Shown one piece after another: positions 52,699 through 61,998 of a stretch of DNA of 64,000 bases. This DNA comes from Streptomyces sp. DSM 110735 (GTDB taxonomy: Bacteria; Actinomycetota; Actinomycetes; Streptomycetales; Streptomycetaceae). The position numbers were made by a program, and so were the translations under genes. Positions within the stretch are counted from its first letter, which is position 1. Every line of letters starts with the position of its first letter. The DNA is taken from NCBI RefSeq assembly GCF_016482685.1, contig NZ_JACYHF010000025.1, forward strand, positions 21,361 to 85,360. The letters run 5' to 3'. The notes beneath the pieces were generated by a model, which was not told where the DNA came from, did no database searches, and was given only the letters and a program-made list of their open reading frames with translations.

Positions 52699-54339
52699 AT
52701 GACTGCCACCCTCGTCGCCAAGAACCTCGCCGCCGGCCATGCCGACCGCTCCCTCTTCTCCGGACTCGACCTCGTCGTCGCCCCCGGGGACGTGATCGGG
52801 CTGGTCGGTGCCAACGGCGCGGGCAAGTCCACGCTGCTCAGGCTCCTCGCCGGGCTCACCCCGCCCGAGGACGGCGAGCTGCGGCTCTCCCCGCCCACCG
52901 CCGCCGTCGGCTACCTGCCGCAGGAGCCGGAGCGCAGGCCGGGGGAGAGCGTGCGGGAGTTCCTCGGCCGCCGCACCGGCGTCGCCGAGGCGCAGCGGAT
53001 CATGGACGAGGCGACCCAGGCGCTCGTGGACGGCGCGCCCGGCGCCGACGACGCCTACGCCACCAGCCTGGACCGCTGGCTCCACCTCGGCGGCGCCGAC
53101 CTGGACGAACGTGCCGAGGAAATCGCGGGCTCGCTCGGTCTCGCCGTGGACCTCGACCGCCCGATGACCTCCCTCTCCGGCGGCCAGGCGGCCCGCGCGG
53201 GACTCGCCTCGCTGCTGCTCTCCCGCTACGACGTCTTCCTCCTGGACGAGCCCACCAACGACCTCGACCTCGACGGGCTGGAGCGCCTGGAGCGCTTCGT
53301 CACCGGACTGCGCGCGGGCACCGTCGTCGTCAGCCACGACCGCGAGTTCCTCACCCGCACGGTCACCAAGGTCCTCGAACTCGACCTCGCCCAGCGGCAG
53401 ATCAACCTCTACGGCGGCGGCTACGCGGGCTACCTGGAAGAGCGCGAGGTCGCCCGCAGGCACGCCCGCGAGGACTACGAGGAGTACGCCGACAAGCGCG
53501 CCGCCCTCCAGGACCGCGCCCAGACACAGCGCTCCTGGATGGACAAGGGCGTCAAGAACGCCCGGCGCAAGGCGGGCAACGACAACGACAAGATCGGCCG
53601 CAAGTTCCGCAGCGAGGCCAGCGAGAAGCAGGCCGCCAAGGCGCGCCAGACCCAGCGCATGATCGAGCGCCTGGAGGTCGTCGACGAGCCCCGCAAGGAG
53701 TGGGAGCTGCGCATGGAGATCGCCTCCGCGCCCCGCTCCGGCGCGGTCGTCGCGACCCTCCGCGACGCCGAGGTACGGCGCGAGGGCTTCACCTTCGGTC
53801 CGGTCACGCTCCAGATCGACTGGGCCGACCGCATCGCCGTCACCGGCGCCAACGGCGCGGGCAAGTCCACCCTGCTCGGCGCCCTGCTCGGCCGTGTCCC
53901 GCTGGACGCGGGACACGCCACGCTCGGCTCCGGCGTCCTGGTCGGGGAGGTGGACCAGGCGCGCGGTCTCTTCCACGGTCCCGAGACCCTGCTCGCCGCG
54001 TTCCAGGCGGCGGTGCCCGACACCGAGGCGGCCGAGGTCCGCACCCTGCTCGCCAAGTTCGGGCTGAAGGCCGACCACGTGCTGCGCCCCGCCGCGACCC
54101 TCTCCCCGGGCGAACGCACCCGCGCCGCCCTCGCCCTCCTCCAGGGCAGGGGCGTCAACCTGCTCGTCCTCGACGAGCCGACCAACCACCTCGACCTGCC
54201 CGCCATCGAACAGCTCGAGTCCGCCCTCGACGCCTACGACGGCACGCTCCTCCTGGTCACCCACGACCGCCGGATGCTCGACGCGGTCAAGGTCAACCGC
54301 CGCCTGGAGGTCGCGGACGGCAAGGTGACGGAGCGCTAG
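52699..54339 (+). CDS. ABC-F family ATPase, second copy
   Basis: A 546-residue protein with two ATPase domains: Walker A GANGAGKST twice, SLSGGQAARAGLAS and TLSPGERTRAALAL signatures, LLDEPTNDLDLDG and VLDEPTNHLDLPA Walker B. The linker is long and basic (QTQRSWMDKGVKNARRKAGNDNDKIGRKFRSEASEKQ), with the charge pattern of ribosome-acting members. It differs clearly from the ABC-F at 19360 in linker and signature. No leader switch is apparent in the 46-bp upstream gap. Role: translation factor or resistance protein. Confidence 0.9.
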   Translation: MTATLVAKNLAAGHADRSLFSGLDLVVAPGDVIGLVGANGAGKSTLLRLLAGLTPPEDGELRLSPPTAAVGYLPQEPERRPGESVREFLGRRTGVAEAQRIMDEATQALVDGAPGADDAYATSLDRWLHLGGADLDERAEEIAGSLGLAVDLDRPMTSLSGGQAARAGLASLLLSRYDVFLLDEPTNDLDLDGLERLERFVTGLRAGTVVVSHDREFLTRTVTKVLELDLAQRQINLYGGGYAGYLEEREVARRHAREDYEEYADKRAALQDRAQTQRSWMDKGVKNARRKAGNDNDKIGRKFRSEASEKQAAKARQTQRMIERLEVVDEPRKEWELRMEIASAPRSGAVVATLRDAEVRREGFTFGPVTLQIDWADRIAVTGANGAGKSTLLGALLGRVPLDAGHATLGSGVLVGEVDQARGLFHGPETLLAAFQAAVPDTEAAEVRTLLAKFGLKADHVLRPAATLSPGERTRAALALLQGRGVNLLVLDEPTNHLDLPAIEQLESALDAYDGTLLLVTHDRRMLDAVKVNRRLEVADGKVTER

Positions 54340-54344
54340 GCCCG

Positions 54345-54371
54345 CCGGGGGAGCCCCACAGGCTCCCCCGG
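54345..54371. terminator. Terminator after the second ABC-F gene
   Basis: CCGGGGGAGCC (54345-54355) pairs with GGCTCCCCCGG (54361-54371) around CCACA, six bases after the stop and before the convergent tex gene. Confidence 0.85.
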
Positions 54372-54422
54372 TGTCCATCGGCGCCGGGCGGCGAACCACA
54401 CCCGCCCGGCTCCCCATGCGGC

Positions 54423-56846
54423 TCAGCCCCGCCCGTTGCCCGGGTTCAGCAGCCCCGCGCGGCGCAGCGCGTCCGCCATCGCGCTGTTGGCGGGAGCGGG
54501 CGCCTGACGACCGCCCCGGTCACCACCGCGCCCCTGCCCCTGCCGACCGGACTGTCCCTGTCCCTGTCCCTGGCCCTGTCCCTGGCGACCGCCCTGACCC
54601 CGCCGCTGCTGCGGCGGACGGGAGCCGCCGCCGCGCCGCTCCTTGCCGTCCTGACCCTGCGCCGCCGCCTCGTCGTCCAGCCGCAGCGTCAGCGCGATCC
54701 GCTTGCGCGGGATGTCCACGTCCAGGACCTTCACCTTGACGATGTCACCCGGCTTGGCGACGTCCCGCGGGTCCTTGACGAACGTCTTCGACATCGCGGA
54801 CACGTGCACCAGACCGTCCTGGTGGACGCCGATGTCCACGAACGCGCCGAAGGCGGCGACGTTCGTCACCACGCCCTCGAGCACCATCCCGGCGGACAGG
54901 TCGGAGATCTTCTCCACGCCCTCCTTGAAGGTGGCCGTCTTGAACGCCGGACGCGGGTCGCGCCCCGGCTTCTCCAGCTCCTTGAGGATGTCCGTGACCG
55001 TCGGCAGACCGAAGGTGTCGTCCACGAAGTCGGCGGGGCGCAGCGAGCGCAGCACACCGGTGTTGCCGACCAGCGAGGCGACCTCCTGACCCGAGGTCTT
55101 CACCATCCGCCGCACCACCGGGTACGCCTCCGGGTGCACGCTGGAGGAGTCCAGCGGGTCGTCCCCGCCCCGGATGCGCAGGAAGCCCGCGCACTGCTCG
55201 TACGCCTTCGGGCCGAGCCGGGAGACCTTCTTGAGCTGGGCGCGGGAGGTGAACGGACCGTTGGCGTCGCGGTGCGCCACGATGTTCTCCGCGAGGGTGG
55301 CGGAGACCCCGGACACCCGCGAAAGCAGCGGTACGGACGCGGTGTTGACGTCCACGCCGACGCCGTTCACACAGTCCTCGACCACCGCGTCCAGCGAGCG
55401 CGACAGCTTCACCTCGGACAGGTCGTGCTGGTACTGCCCGACACCGATCGACTTCGGGTCGATCTTCACCAGTTCGGCCAGCGGGTCCTGGAGACGGCGC
55501 GCGATGGAGACCGCGCCGCGCAGCGACACGTCCATGCCGGGCAGCTCGCGGGAGGCGTACTCCGACGCCGAGTACACCGACGCGCCCGCCTCCGACACCA
55601 TCACCTTGGTGAGGTTCAACTCCGGGTGCTTGGCGATGAGTTCGGTGGCCAGCTTGTCGGTCTCGCGGGAGGCGGTGCCGTTGCCGATCGCGACCAGGTC
55701 GACCGCGTGCTCCTTCGCCAGGCGCGCCAGCTTGGCGATCGCCTCGTCCCACTTGTTGGCCGGGACGTGCGGATAGATGACATCGGTGGCGACAGCCTTG
55801 CCGGTCGCGTCGACCACGGCTACCTTCACGCCCGTACGGAAACCGGGGTCGAGACCGAGCGTGGCGCGGGTGCCGGCCGGGGCGGCGAGCAGCAGGTCGC
55901 GCAGGTTGGCGGCGAACACGTTCACCGCCTCGTCCTCGGCGGCCGTGCGCAGCCGCAGTCTGAGGTCGATGCCGAGGTGCACGAGCACCCGGGTGCGCCA
56001 GGCCCAACGGACCGTGTCGCCCAGCCACTTGTCGCCCGGGCGCCCCCGGTCCGCGATGCCGAACCGCGTCGCGATGAAGCCCTCGTACGTCGAGGGACCC
56101 TCGGTCGGCTCCTCCGGCTCCAGGACGAGGTCGAGGACCTCCTCCTTCTCGCCGCGCAGCATCGCCAGGATCCGGTGCGAGGGCAGCTCGGTGAACGGCT
56201 CGGTGAAGTCGAAGTAGTCGGCGAACTTGGCGCCCGCCTCCTCCTTGCCCTCGCGCACCTTGGCCGCCAGGCGCCCGCGCGTCCACATCCGCTCGCGCAG
56301 CTCACCGATCAGGTCGGCGTCCTCCGAGAAACGCTCGGTCAGGATCGCCCGCGCGCCGTCCAGCGCGGCCTGCGCGTCCGCGACGCCCTTGTCGGCGTCC
56401 ACGAACGCGGCAGCGGCGGCAGCCGGGTCGACCGACGGATCGGTCAGCAGCCCCTCGGCCAGCGGCTCCAGACCCGCCTCGCGGGCGATCTGCGCCTTGG
56501 TGCGCCGCTTGGGCTTGTACGGCAGATAGATGTCCTCCAGGCGCGCCTTGGTCTCGGCGCCCCGGATACGGGCTTCGAGATCCTCGGTGAGCTTGCCCTG
56601 CTCGCGCACCGACTCCAGGATCGCGGCCCGCCGGTCCTCCAGCTCCCGCAGATAACGCAGCCGTTCCTCGATCGTGCGCAACTGCGCGTCGTCGAGCATC
56701 TCGGTCGCTTCCTTGCGGTAGCGGGCGATGAAGGGCACCGTCGAACCGCCGTCCAGCAGCTCCACCGCGGCCTTCACCTGCCGCTCCCGTACGCCGAGTT
56801 CCCCGGCGATCCTGCCTTCGATGGACGCTGTGAGGGGTGTCGTCAC
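54423..56846 (-). CDS. tex: Tex-type RNA-binding transcription accessory protein
   Basis: An 807-residue protein. Tex N-terminal helices (VKAAVELLDGGSTVPFIARYRKEATEMLDD), a YqgF/RNase H-like domain (LGLDPGFRTGVKVAVVD), helix-hairpin-helix repeats (NTASVPLLSRVSGVSATLAENIVAHRD) and an S1 domain (GMVLEGVVTNVAAFGAFVDIGVHQDGLVHVS) are in the expected order. The final 70 residues are a Gly/Gln/Arg-rich tail with GQ repeats, coded by a CCTGTC-type hexamer repeat (about 54548-54590), ending in ADALRRAGLLNPGNGRG. GTG 56846 is preferred over 56906, since family members begin near TTPLTASIEGRIA. Confidence 0.93.
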   Translation of the reverse strand: MTTPLTASIEGRIAGELGVRERQVKAAVELLDGGSTVPFIARYRKEATEMLDDAQLRTIEERLRYLRELEDRRAAILESVREQGKLTEDLEARIRGAETKARLEDIYLPYKPKRRTKAQIAREAGLEPLAEGLLTDPSVDPAAAAAAFVDADKGVADAQAALDGARAILTERFSEDADLIGELRERMWTRGRLAAKVREGKEEAGAKFADYFDFTEPFTELPSHRILAMLRGEKEEVLDLVLEPEEPTEGPSTYEGFIATRFGIADRGRPGDKWLGDTVRWAWRTRVLVHLGIDLRLRLRTAAEDEAVNVFAANLRDLLLAAPAGTRATLGLDPGFRTGVKVAVVDATGKAVATDVIYPHVPANKWDEAIAKLARLAKEHAVDLVAIGNGTASRETDKLATELIAKHPELNLTKVMVSEAGASVYSASEYASRELPGMDVSLRGAVSIARRLQDPLAELVKIDPKSIGVGQYQHDLSEVKLSRSLDAVVEDCVNGVGVDVNTASVPLLSRVSGVSATLAENIVAHRDANGPFTSRAQLKKVSRLGPKAYEQCAGFLRIRGGDDPLDSSSVHPEAYPVVRRMVKTSGQEVASLVGNTGVLRSLRPADFVDDTFGLPTVTDILKELEKPGRDPRPAFKTATFKEGVEKISDLSAGMVLEGVVTNVAAFGAFVDIGVHQDGLVHVSAMSKTFVKDPRDVAKPGDIVKVKVLDVDIPRKRIALTLRLDDEAAAQGQDGKERRGGGSRPPQQRRGQGGRQGQGQGQGQGQSGRQGQGRGGDRGGRQAPAPANSAMADALRRAGLLNPGNGRG

Positions 56847-56947
56847 GATCCCGTACCGCCTTCTCCACTGAGGTTGCGCGGCAATTGTGGCAGGTGACAC
56901 CGACATCCGGACGGCAGGGCGCTCCGGCGGCCCGTCGCGCGCGACCC

Positions 56948-57070
56948 TCAGGCGCGGCTGCCGCCCGAGGCGCCCCCGAACAGCCGGGCGAGCGCCCGGA
57001 ACGGCAGGGTGACGACGGTCGCGATGGCTCCGCCGATCTGGCGCAGTACGTCGGCGATGGCACGGAACAC
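56948..57070 (-). CDS. Very small conserved protein (LPFRALARLFGG type)
   Basis: A 40-residue ORF starting GTG 57070 with AAGGGAGAA upstream. It reads VFRAIADVLRQIGGAIATVV then TLPFRALARLFGGASGGSRA. The amphipathic helix followed by LPFRxLxRLFGGAS is a motif I recognise from many short streptomycete proteins left unnamed. It may be membrane-associated. The GC3 bias across its length supports coding. It lies between tex and the enoyl-CoA hydratase gene. Confidence 0.7.
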   Translation of the reverse strand: MFRAIADVLRQIGGAIATVVTLPFRALARLFGGASGGSRA

Positions 57071-57230
57071 GATGGGTTCTCCCTTCTCGCGGGCTCCACC
57101 CGGACCCCTGCGGGGATTCCCCGAGGTCCCGGGGCCGGGTGTTCCGGGTTTTCCCGGACTTCTCCCGGACGACAGGCGTCCGGGCCGGTCCGGGTACCCC
57201 GTCGGCCGCCGCCCACGCCCCGCGCCCGGA

Positions 57231-57986
57231 TCACTCCGGCGCGGGCACGCTCCAGGTGAAGCGGGGTGCCCGGCGCTCCAGGAACGCGGTGACGCCCTCG
57301 GCGGTGTCGGACGCGGCGCTGGCCCGCTCCGCCCAGTGGGCGTCGCGGTCGGTGCGGCCGTCCGCGAACTCCTTCGCCGCCGCCTGCGTCAGCCGCGAGC
57401 GGGACACCAGGACCCCGGTCAGCGCGTCCACCCGCTTGTCGAGGTCCCCGGCGGGCAGCACCTCGTCCACCAGACCGGTGCGCAGGGCCCGCTCGGTGTC
57501 GATCAACTCGCCCGAGAACAGCAGGTACTTGGCGGTCGCCGGGCCCACCAGCGACACCAGGCGCCGGGTGGAGGAGGCGGGGTAGACGATGCCGAGCTTC
57601 GCCGGGGTCACCCCGAACAGCGTCCCCTCCTCCGCAAGGCGCAGATCACAGGCAGCCGCGAGCTGGGCTCCGCCGCCCACGCAGTGCCCCCGGACGGCGG
57701 CGAGCGTCGGCTTCGGGAACGCGGCGAGCGCCTCCTCGGCCGCCACCGCGAGCCCCTGCGCCTCCTGGGGTCCCTCCCGGAGCGAGGAGATGTCGGCGCC
57801 CGCGCAGAAGGTCGTGCCCTCGCCGGTCAGCACCAGCGCGCGTACGTCCGCGTCGGCGGCGAGCCGGTCGAGCAGCGGGGGCAGCGACCGCCACATCGCG
57901 GCGGTCATGGCGTTGCGCTTGGCCGGGTTGCGGATGACGACGGTGGCGACGTGACCGGCGACCCGGTACGACAACTGCGGCTCCAT
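57231..57986 (-). CDS. Enoyl-CoA hydratase/isomerase family protein
   Basis: A 251-residue crotonase. FCAGADISSL and AAVRGHCVGGGAQLAAACDLRLAEEGTLFGVTPAKLGI form the oxyanion hole and active-site loop. The catalytic Glu of true hydratases at the GVTPAKLGI loop is replaced (no PExxLG Glu), so it may be an isomerase or act on another acyl-CoA. ATG 57986 is the start. It is not linked to the fad operon. Confidence 0.88.
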   Translation of the reverse strand: MEPQLSYRVAGHVATVVIRNPAKRNAMTAAMWRSLPPLLDRLAADADVRALVLTGEGTTFCAGADISSLREGPQEAQGLAVAAEEALAAFPKPTLAAVRGHCVGGGAQLAAACDLRLAEEGTLFGVTPAKLGIVYPASSTRRLVSLVGPATAKYLLFSGELIDTERALRTGLVDEVLPAGDLDKRVDALTGVLVSRSRLTQAAAKEFADGRTDRDAHWAERASAASDTAEGVTAFLERRAPRFTWSVPAPE

Positions 57987-58253
57987 GCGGCGGATCGTAC
58001 CGACCCGGTCCGTCCCGCCGGTAAGCCCCCGGCGCGTGGTCCGAATCGGCACCGGGACCAAACCCGTACAACCCGAAGAGTTCGGGAACCGGCGTCCGGG
58101 AGACAGGAACAGTCGCGCGGACGACCAGGTCATACGCGAACGGTCGAAAACGTTCGATACCCGCTGACTTCTGTTCAGTCATCCGGTGCGGAGCCGATCA
58201 TTACCAACACTCGACGTGTGGTGACAATCGAGCGCGAGGGTGGCGACCGGACG

Positions 58254-58751
58254 ATGGACAACCACGGGCGTGGGAGCGTGCCGCGCCCAGCGCAGGAGGG
58301 CGCCCCGCCGGCGCCCGGAACACTGCCGTACGAAGGGGTCTGGAGGTTCACCGCGGCCACCGTGGACGCCTCGGTCCCGCAGGCCCGGCACGCGGTGCGC
58401 GATCTGCTGCTGCGCCAGGGCGTTCCCGTCGCCGACGACGTGGCGCACGGGCTGCTGCTGATCGTCTCCGAACTGGTCACGAACGCGGTCAAGCACGCGG
58501 CGCTGCTGTCGCCGATGCTCGCCGTGGAGGTGGCCGTCGGCGCGGAGTGGGTGCGGGTGTCGGTGGAGGACAACCACCCCTACCGCCCGACCGCCCTGGA
58601 GGCGGACCACGGCCAGACCGGCGGACGCGGTCTGCTGCTCGTGCGCGAGGTGGCGCGGGAGGCGGGCGGCACGGTCGACGTGGAGCACACGGCGAGCGGC
58701 GGCAAGGTGATCTGGGCGGCCCTGCCGCTCAAGCCCGCGCTCCAGCGGTGA
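58254..58751 (+). CDS. HATPase_c anti-sigma-factor-like ATP-binding protein
   Basis: A 165-residue member of the RsbW/SpoIIAB-like kinase family that is greatly expanded in Streptomyces. The N-box is LLLIVSELVTNAVKHAA, the G1-like VSVEDNHPYRP lacks the usual DxG, and the G2 GGRGLLLVREVAREAGG is kept. The N-terminal 40 residues are polar and unstructured. No sigma factor or anti-anti-sigma gene is adjacent. ATG 58254 is used. An in-frame GTG at 58219 would add about 12 residues. The 267-bp upstream region is shared with the divergent hydratase gene and shows no further gene. Confidence 0.85.
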   Translation: MDNHGRGSVPRPAQEGAPPAPGTLPYEGVWRFTAATVDASVPQARHAVRDLLLRQGVPVADDVAHGLLLIVSELVTNAVKHAALLSPMLAVEVAVGAEWVRVSVEDNHPYRPTALEADHGQTGGRGLLLVREVAREAGGTVDVEHTASGGKVIWAALPLKPALQR

Positions 58752-58759
58752 GACCGCCC

Positions 58760-58807
58760 CCGGTCCCTCGGACCCGCCCGGGTGCTACCAGCCCGCCGAG
58801 GGACCGG
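58760..58807. terminator. Convergent terminator overlapping the idi 3' end
   Basis: CCGGTCCCTCGG (58760-58771) pairs perfectly with 58796-58807. The right arm lies inside the last codons of the IPP isomerase gene. Confidence 0.8.
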
Positions 58808-59378
58808 TCAGTTCCCTGATCGCGGGGCGGGCGGCGTCCAGGACGGTCAGGAACCACGCCGAGAACGGCTCACGGGCGTGCCGCTCCGCCAGCTCGGCGG
58901 CGGAGACGAACGCGGTCTCCCCGACCTCCTCCGCGTCCGGCGTCACGGGCTCCTGGACCAGACCGACGAAGAGGTGGTTGAACTCCTGCTCCACCAGACC
59001 CGAGGCCGGGTCCGGGTGGTTGTAGCGGACGGTGCCCGCCGCGGCCAGCAGCGACGGGGAGACACCCAGCTCCTCGTACGTCCGCCGGGCCGCCGCCGCG
59101 AAGGGAGCCTCGCCGGGGTACGGGTGACCGCAGCAGGTGTTGGACCAGACACCGGGGGAGTGGTACTTGCCGAGCGCGCGCTGCTGGAGCAGCAGCCTGC
59201 CCCGCTCGTCGAAGAGGAACACCGAGAACGCCCGGTGGAGCTGTCCCGGCGGCTGATGGGCCGCGAGCTTCTCCGCGGTGCCGATCGTCACGCCCTTCTC
59301 GTCGACCAGTTCCAGCAAAATCGGCTGTGTGGTGCCGTTCGACGAGCTGTGCGTCTCGGTGGCAGGTGTGATCGGCAT
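58785..59378 (-). CDS. idi: Isopentenyl-diphosphate delta-isomerase, type 1
   Basis: A 197-residue Nudix-fold enzyme that interconverts IPP and DMAPP in isoprenoid synthesis. The Cys in SNTCCGHPYPGE (about 82-83) and the Glu in RRTYEELG are the catalytic pair, and the fold opens with LHRAFSVFLFDERGRLLLQQRA. AAGGATGG before ATG 59378 fixes the start; ATG 59384 would be six bases earlier with a poorer site. Confidence 0.94.
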   Translation of the reverse strand: MPITPATETHSSSNGTTQPILLELVDEKGVTIGTAEKLAAHQPPGQLHRAFSVFLFDERGRLLLQQRALGKYHSPGVWSNTCCGHPYPGEAPFAAAARRTYEELGVSPSLLAAAGTVRYNHPDPASGLVEQEFNHLFVGLVQEPVTPDAEEVGETAFVSAAELAERHAREPFSAWFLTVLDAARPAIRELTGPSAGW

Positions 59379-59624
59379 ACCCATCCTTCGCCTCGGTCTT
59401 CGCACCCCAAGTCTGCCGTACGAATCCGGCACTCCCGACACTTCCCGGCACGTCCGCATGTCCCGTGCCAGGTGGGGCGGAAGCGGGGCCCGGAAGCACA
59501 TCGTGCCCGGCGCCCGGTGCGGGGAACCTCGGCAAGCCCTCGCACACGGGTGCGCACCGTCAACGTACGCCACCGGGACCGGGCGCCGGGTGCGGACCCC
59601 TCGGGTCGGCCCCTCGGGTCGCCG

Positions 59625-60563
59625 TCAGTGGCAGAGCCGCGCCTCGTGCTCCGCGTGGCCGCCGGGCTCCAACTGGAAGGTGCAGTGCTCCACGTCGAAG
59701 TGGTCGCCGAGGCAGCCCTGGAGTTCGTGCAGCATCTTCTCGTGGCCGATCGCGTTCAGCACCTCCGTGCTGACCACCACGTGCGCGGAGAGCACCGGCA
59801 GACCCGAGGTGATGGTCCAGGCGTGCAGGTCGTGCACGTCCTCCACGCCGTCCAGCTCCAGGATGTGCGTGCGCACCTCGGCCATGTCCACGTTCTTCGG
59901 GGCGGCTTCCAGGAGCACGTCCAGCGTCTCGCGCAGCAGCTTGACCGTCCTCGGCACGATCATCAGACCGATCACCAGCGAGGCGACCGGGTCGGCCGCC
60001 TGCCAGCCGGTGGCCAGGATGACCGCCGCCGAGACGATCACCGCGACCGAGCCGAGCGCGTCGGCGGCGACCTCCAGGAAGGCGCCGCGCACATTGAGAC
60101 TGTCCTTCTGCCCGCCCATCAGCAGCAGGAGCGAGACGGAGTTCGCCACCAGACCGATCGCACCGAAGACGATCATCAGCCCGCCCTCGGTCCCCGCGGG
60201 GTGGACGAACCGCTCCACCGCCTCGAAGAGGACGTACCCGCCGACCCCGAGCAGCAGCAGACAGTTGGCCAGAGCCGCCAGGATCTCGGCACGGGCGTAG
60301 CCGAAGGTGCGGTTGGCGCTGGGCGGGCGCGCCGCGAAGTGGATGGCGAGCAGCGCCATCACCAGCCCGACCGCGTCGGTCGCCATGTGGGCCGCGTCGG
60401 CGATCAGCGCGAGCGAGTCCGCGAGGAACCCGCCGACGATCTCCACCACCATGATGATGAGCGTGATCCCCAGCGCCGCCCGCAGCCGCCCCCGATAGGC
60501 AGCCGCCGCCGTCCCCGTGGGCGCGTGACTGTGCCCATGACCGTGGTCGTGCCCTGCCCCCAT
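59625..60563 (-). CDS. Cation diffusion facilitator (zinc/cobalt exporter)
   Basis: A 312-residue CDF antiporter. A His-rich N-terminus (MGAGHDHGHGHSHA) precedes six helices. The metal site is ADSLALIADAAHMATD in helix 2 and LEVAADALGSVAV in helix 5 (HxxxD/DxxxD). The cytoplasmic domain ends with DVEHCTFQLEP. It exports Zn(II) or related ions. GGAAGGGTGG lies upstream of ATG 60563. Between it and idi is 246 bp without a visible gene. Confidence 0.93.
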   Translation of the reverse strand: MGAGHDHGHGHSHAPTGTAAAAYRGRLRAALGITLIIMVVEIVGGFLADSLALIADAAHMATDAVGLVMALLAIHFAARPPSANRTFGYARAEILAALANCLLLLGVGGYVLFEAVERFVHPAGTEGGLMIVFGAIGLVANSVSLLLLMGGQKDSLNVRGAFLEVAADALGSVAVIVSAAVILATGWQAADPVASLVIGLMIVPRTVKLLRETLDVLLEAAPKNVDMAEVRTHILELDGVEDVHDLHAWTITSGLPVLSAHVVVSTEVLNAIGHEKMLHELQGCLGDHFDVEHCTFQLEPGGHAEHEARLCH

Positions 60564-60656
60564 GCCGAAGACCACCCTTCCGTCTGCCCACCGGCTCACA
60601 GTGAACAACGCCCGGCGCCTGCGGGGCAACGCGGCACTGAATACCGTTGTCATATG

Positions 60657-60689
60657 CTCTGACCTGCGGAAACGATTCGCAGGTCAGAG
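60657..60689. terminator. Hairpin between galE and the CDF gene
   Basis: CTCTGACCTGCG (60657-60668) pairs with 60678-60689 around a nine-base loop, 24 bp downstream of the galE stop. It could also serve as an operator near the CDF promoter, since CATATG adjoins it. Confidence 0.65.
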
Positions 60690-60712
60690 AGGTGCGGGTG
60701 GCCGGGGGCGCT

Positions 60713-61681
60713 TCACCCGTGGTGGTGCCGCCACCCCTCCCACGCCGAGGTGACCATCTCGCGGACGTCCCGGCGGGACTGCCAGCCCAGTTCGGTGTGG
60801 GCTCGGGTGGCGGAGGCGACGGCTCGGGGGGCGTCGCCGGGGCGGCGGGGTTCGACGAGGGGCGGGGTTGTTTCGCCGGTGACCTCGGCGATCACGGTGA
60901 TCAGTTCGCGGACCGAGACGCCCTCGCCGCTGCCGATGTTCAGGGTGAGGTCGCCGGTGAAGGTGCCGTCGGAGAGGCGGCGGGCAGCCGCGAGGTGGGC
61001 GTCCGCGAGGTCCGCGACGTGGATGTAGTCGCGGATACAGGTGCCGTCCGGGGTCGGATAGTCGTCGCCGAAGATCCGGGGCGCCTCGCCGCGGGTGAGG
61101 CGGTCGAAGACCATCGGGACGATGTTGAAGACACCGGTGTCCGCCAGCTCCGGGGCGGCGGCTCCCGCCACGTTGAAGTAGCGCAGGCACACCGTCGCGA
61201 TGCCGTGCGCCCGGCCCGCCGCCCGCACCAGCCACTCACCGGCCAGCTTGGTCTCGCCGTAGGGGTTCACCGGCACGCACGGGGTGTCCTCGGTGATCAG
61301 GTCCACGTCCGGGTTGCCGTACACCGCCGCCGAGGACGAGAACAGCAGCCGTCGCACCCCGCTCTCCGCCATCGCGTCCAGCAGCGTGCCGAGACCGCCG
61401 AGGTTCTCCCGGTAGTAACGGGTGGGCTCCGCCACCGACTCCCCGACCTGCTTGCGCGCCGCGAGATGCACCACACCGCTCACCCCGTGCTCGGCCAGCA
61501 CCCGCTTCAGCAGATCCCCGTCCAGCGTCGAGCCCTCGACCAGCGGCACCCCCTCGGGCAGCCGCTCCGGCACGGCGGCGGACAGGTCGTCGAGCACCAC
61601 GGCACTCTCCCCGGCACCGGCCAGCGCCCGCGCCACGTGTGCCCCGATGTATCCGGCTCCGCCGGTGATCAGCCACGTCAT
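60713..61681 (-). CDS. galE: UDP-glucose 4-epimerase
   Basis: A 322-residue extended short-chain dehydrogenase. MTWLITGGAGYIGAHVARAL is the NAD loop, SSSAAVYG carries the active-site Ser and NPYGETK the Tyr/Lys pair, and RYFNVAGA and GDDYPTPDGTCIRDYIHVADLADAH are GalE-specific. It supplies UDP-galactose for wall polymers or exopolysaccharide. It is divergent from the CDP-alcohol phosphotransferase operon. Confidence 0.93.
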   Translation of the reverse strand: MTWLITGGAGYIGAHVARALAGAGESAVVLDDLSAAVPERLPEGVPLVEGSTLDGDLLKRVLAEHGVSGVVHLAARKQVGESVAEPTRYYRENLGGLGTLLDAMAESGVRRLLFSSSAAVYGNPDVDLITEDTPCVPVNPYGETKLAGEWLVRAAGRAHGIATVCLRYFNVAGAAAPELADTGVFNIVPMVFDRLTRGEAPRIFGDDYPTPDGTCIRDYIHVADLADAHLAAARRLSDGTFTGDLTLNIGSGEGVSVRELITVIAEVTGETTPPLVEPRRPGDAPRAVASATRAHTELGWQSRRDVREMVTSAWEGWRHHHG

Positions 61682-61998
61682 GGTCGCCCACCCTATGCCG
61701 CCCCGCACGCACCCCGGCAGAGCCCGGACCGCCGCCCCTCTGTCCCGCGATGCCCGGGTCTGCGCCCCGCGGTTTGTGGGGCGGCCCCCGCATCCCCGAT
61801 GATGATCGCGGCATGGGCGGGGCGGACTCCGCGGCGGACCCGCGAGGGCCGGGCCGTGAACGCCCGGTGAACGGCGGCTCCGGCCGATCGGATAGCCTCT
61901 GCCGACATGCCGCCCAGGGTGCCGAAGGCAGGGCGCCCCACCACGCATCACGCAAGCGACCGGCGCCGACGCGCCGGCACCCAGGGAGTTGAGTTCGG
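61682..61998. other. Divergent intergenic region of 317 bp
   Basis: No gene is convincing. A GATAGCCT element (about 61892-61899) may be a -10 region for the rightward operon, about 100 bp before its start. Short frames here (for example ATG 61907) lack a ribosome site and are out of phase with the downstream gene. Confidence 0.4.
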
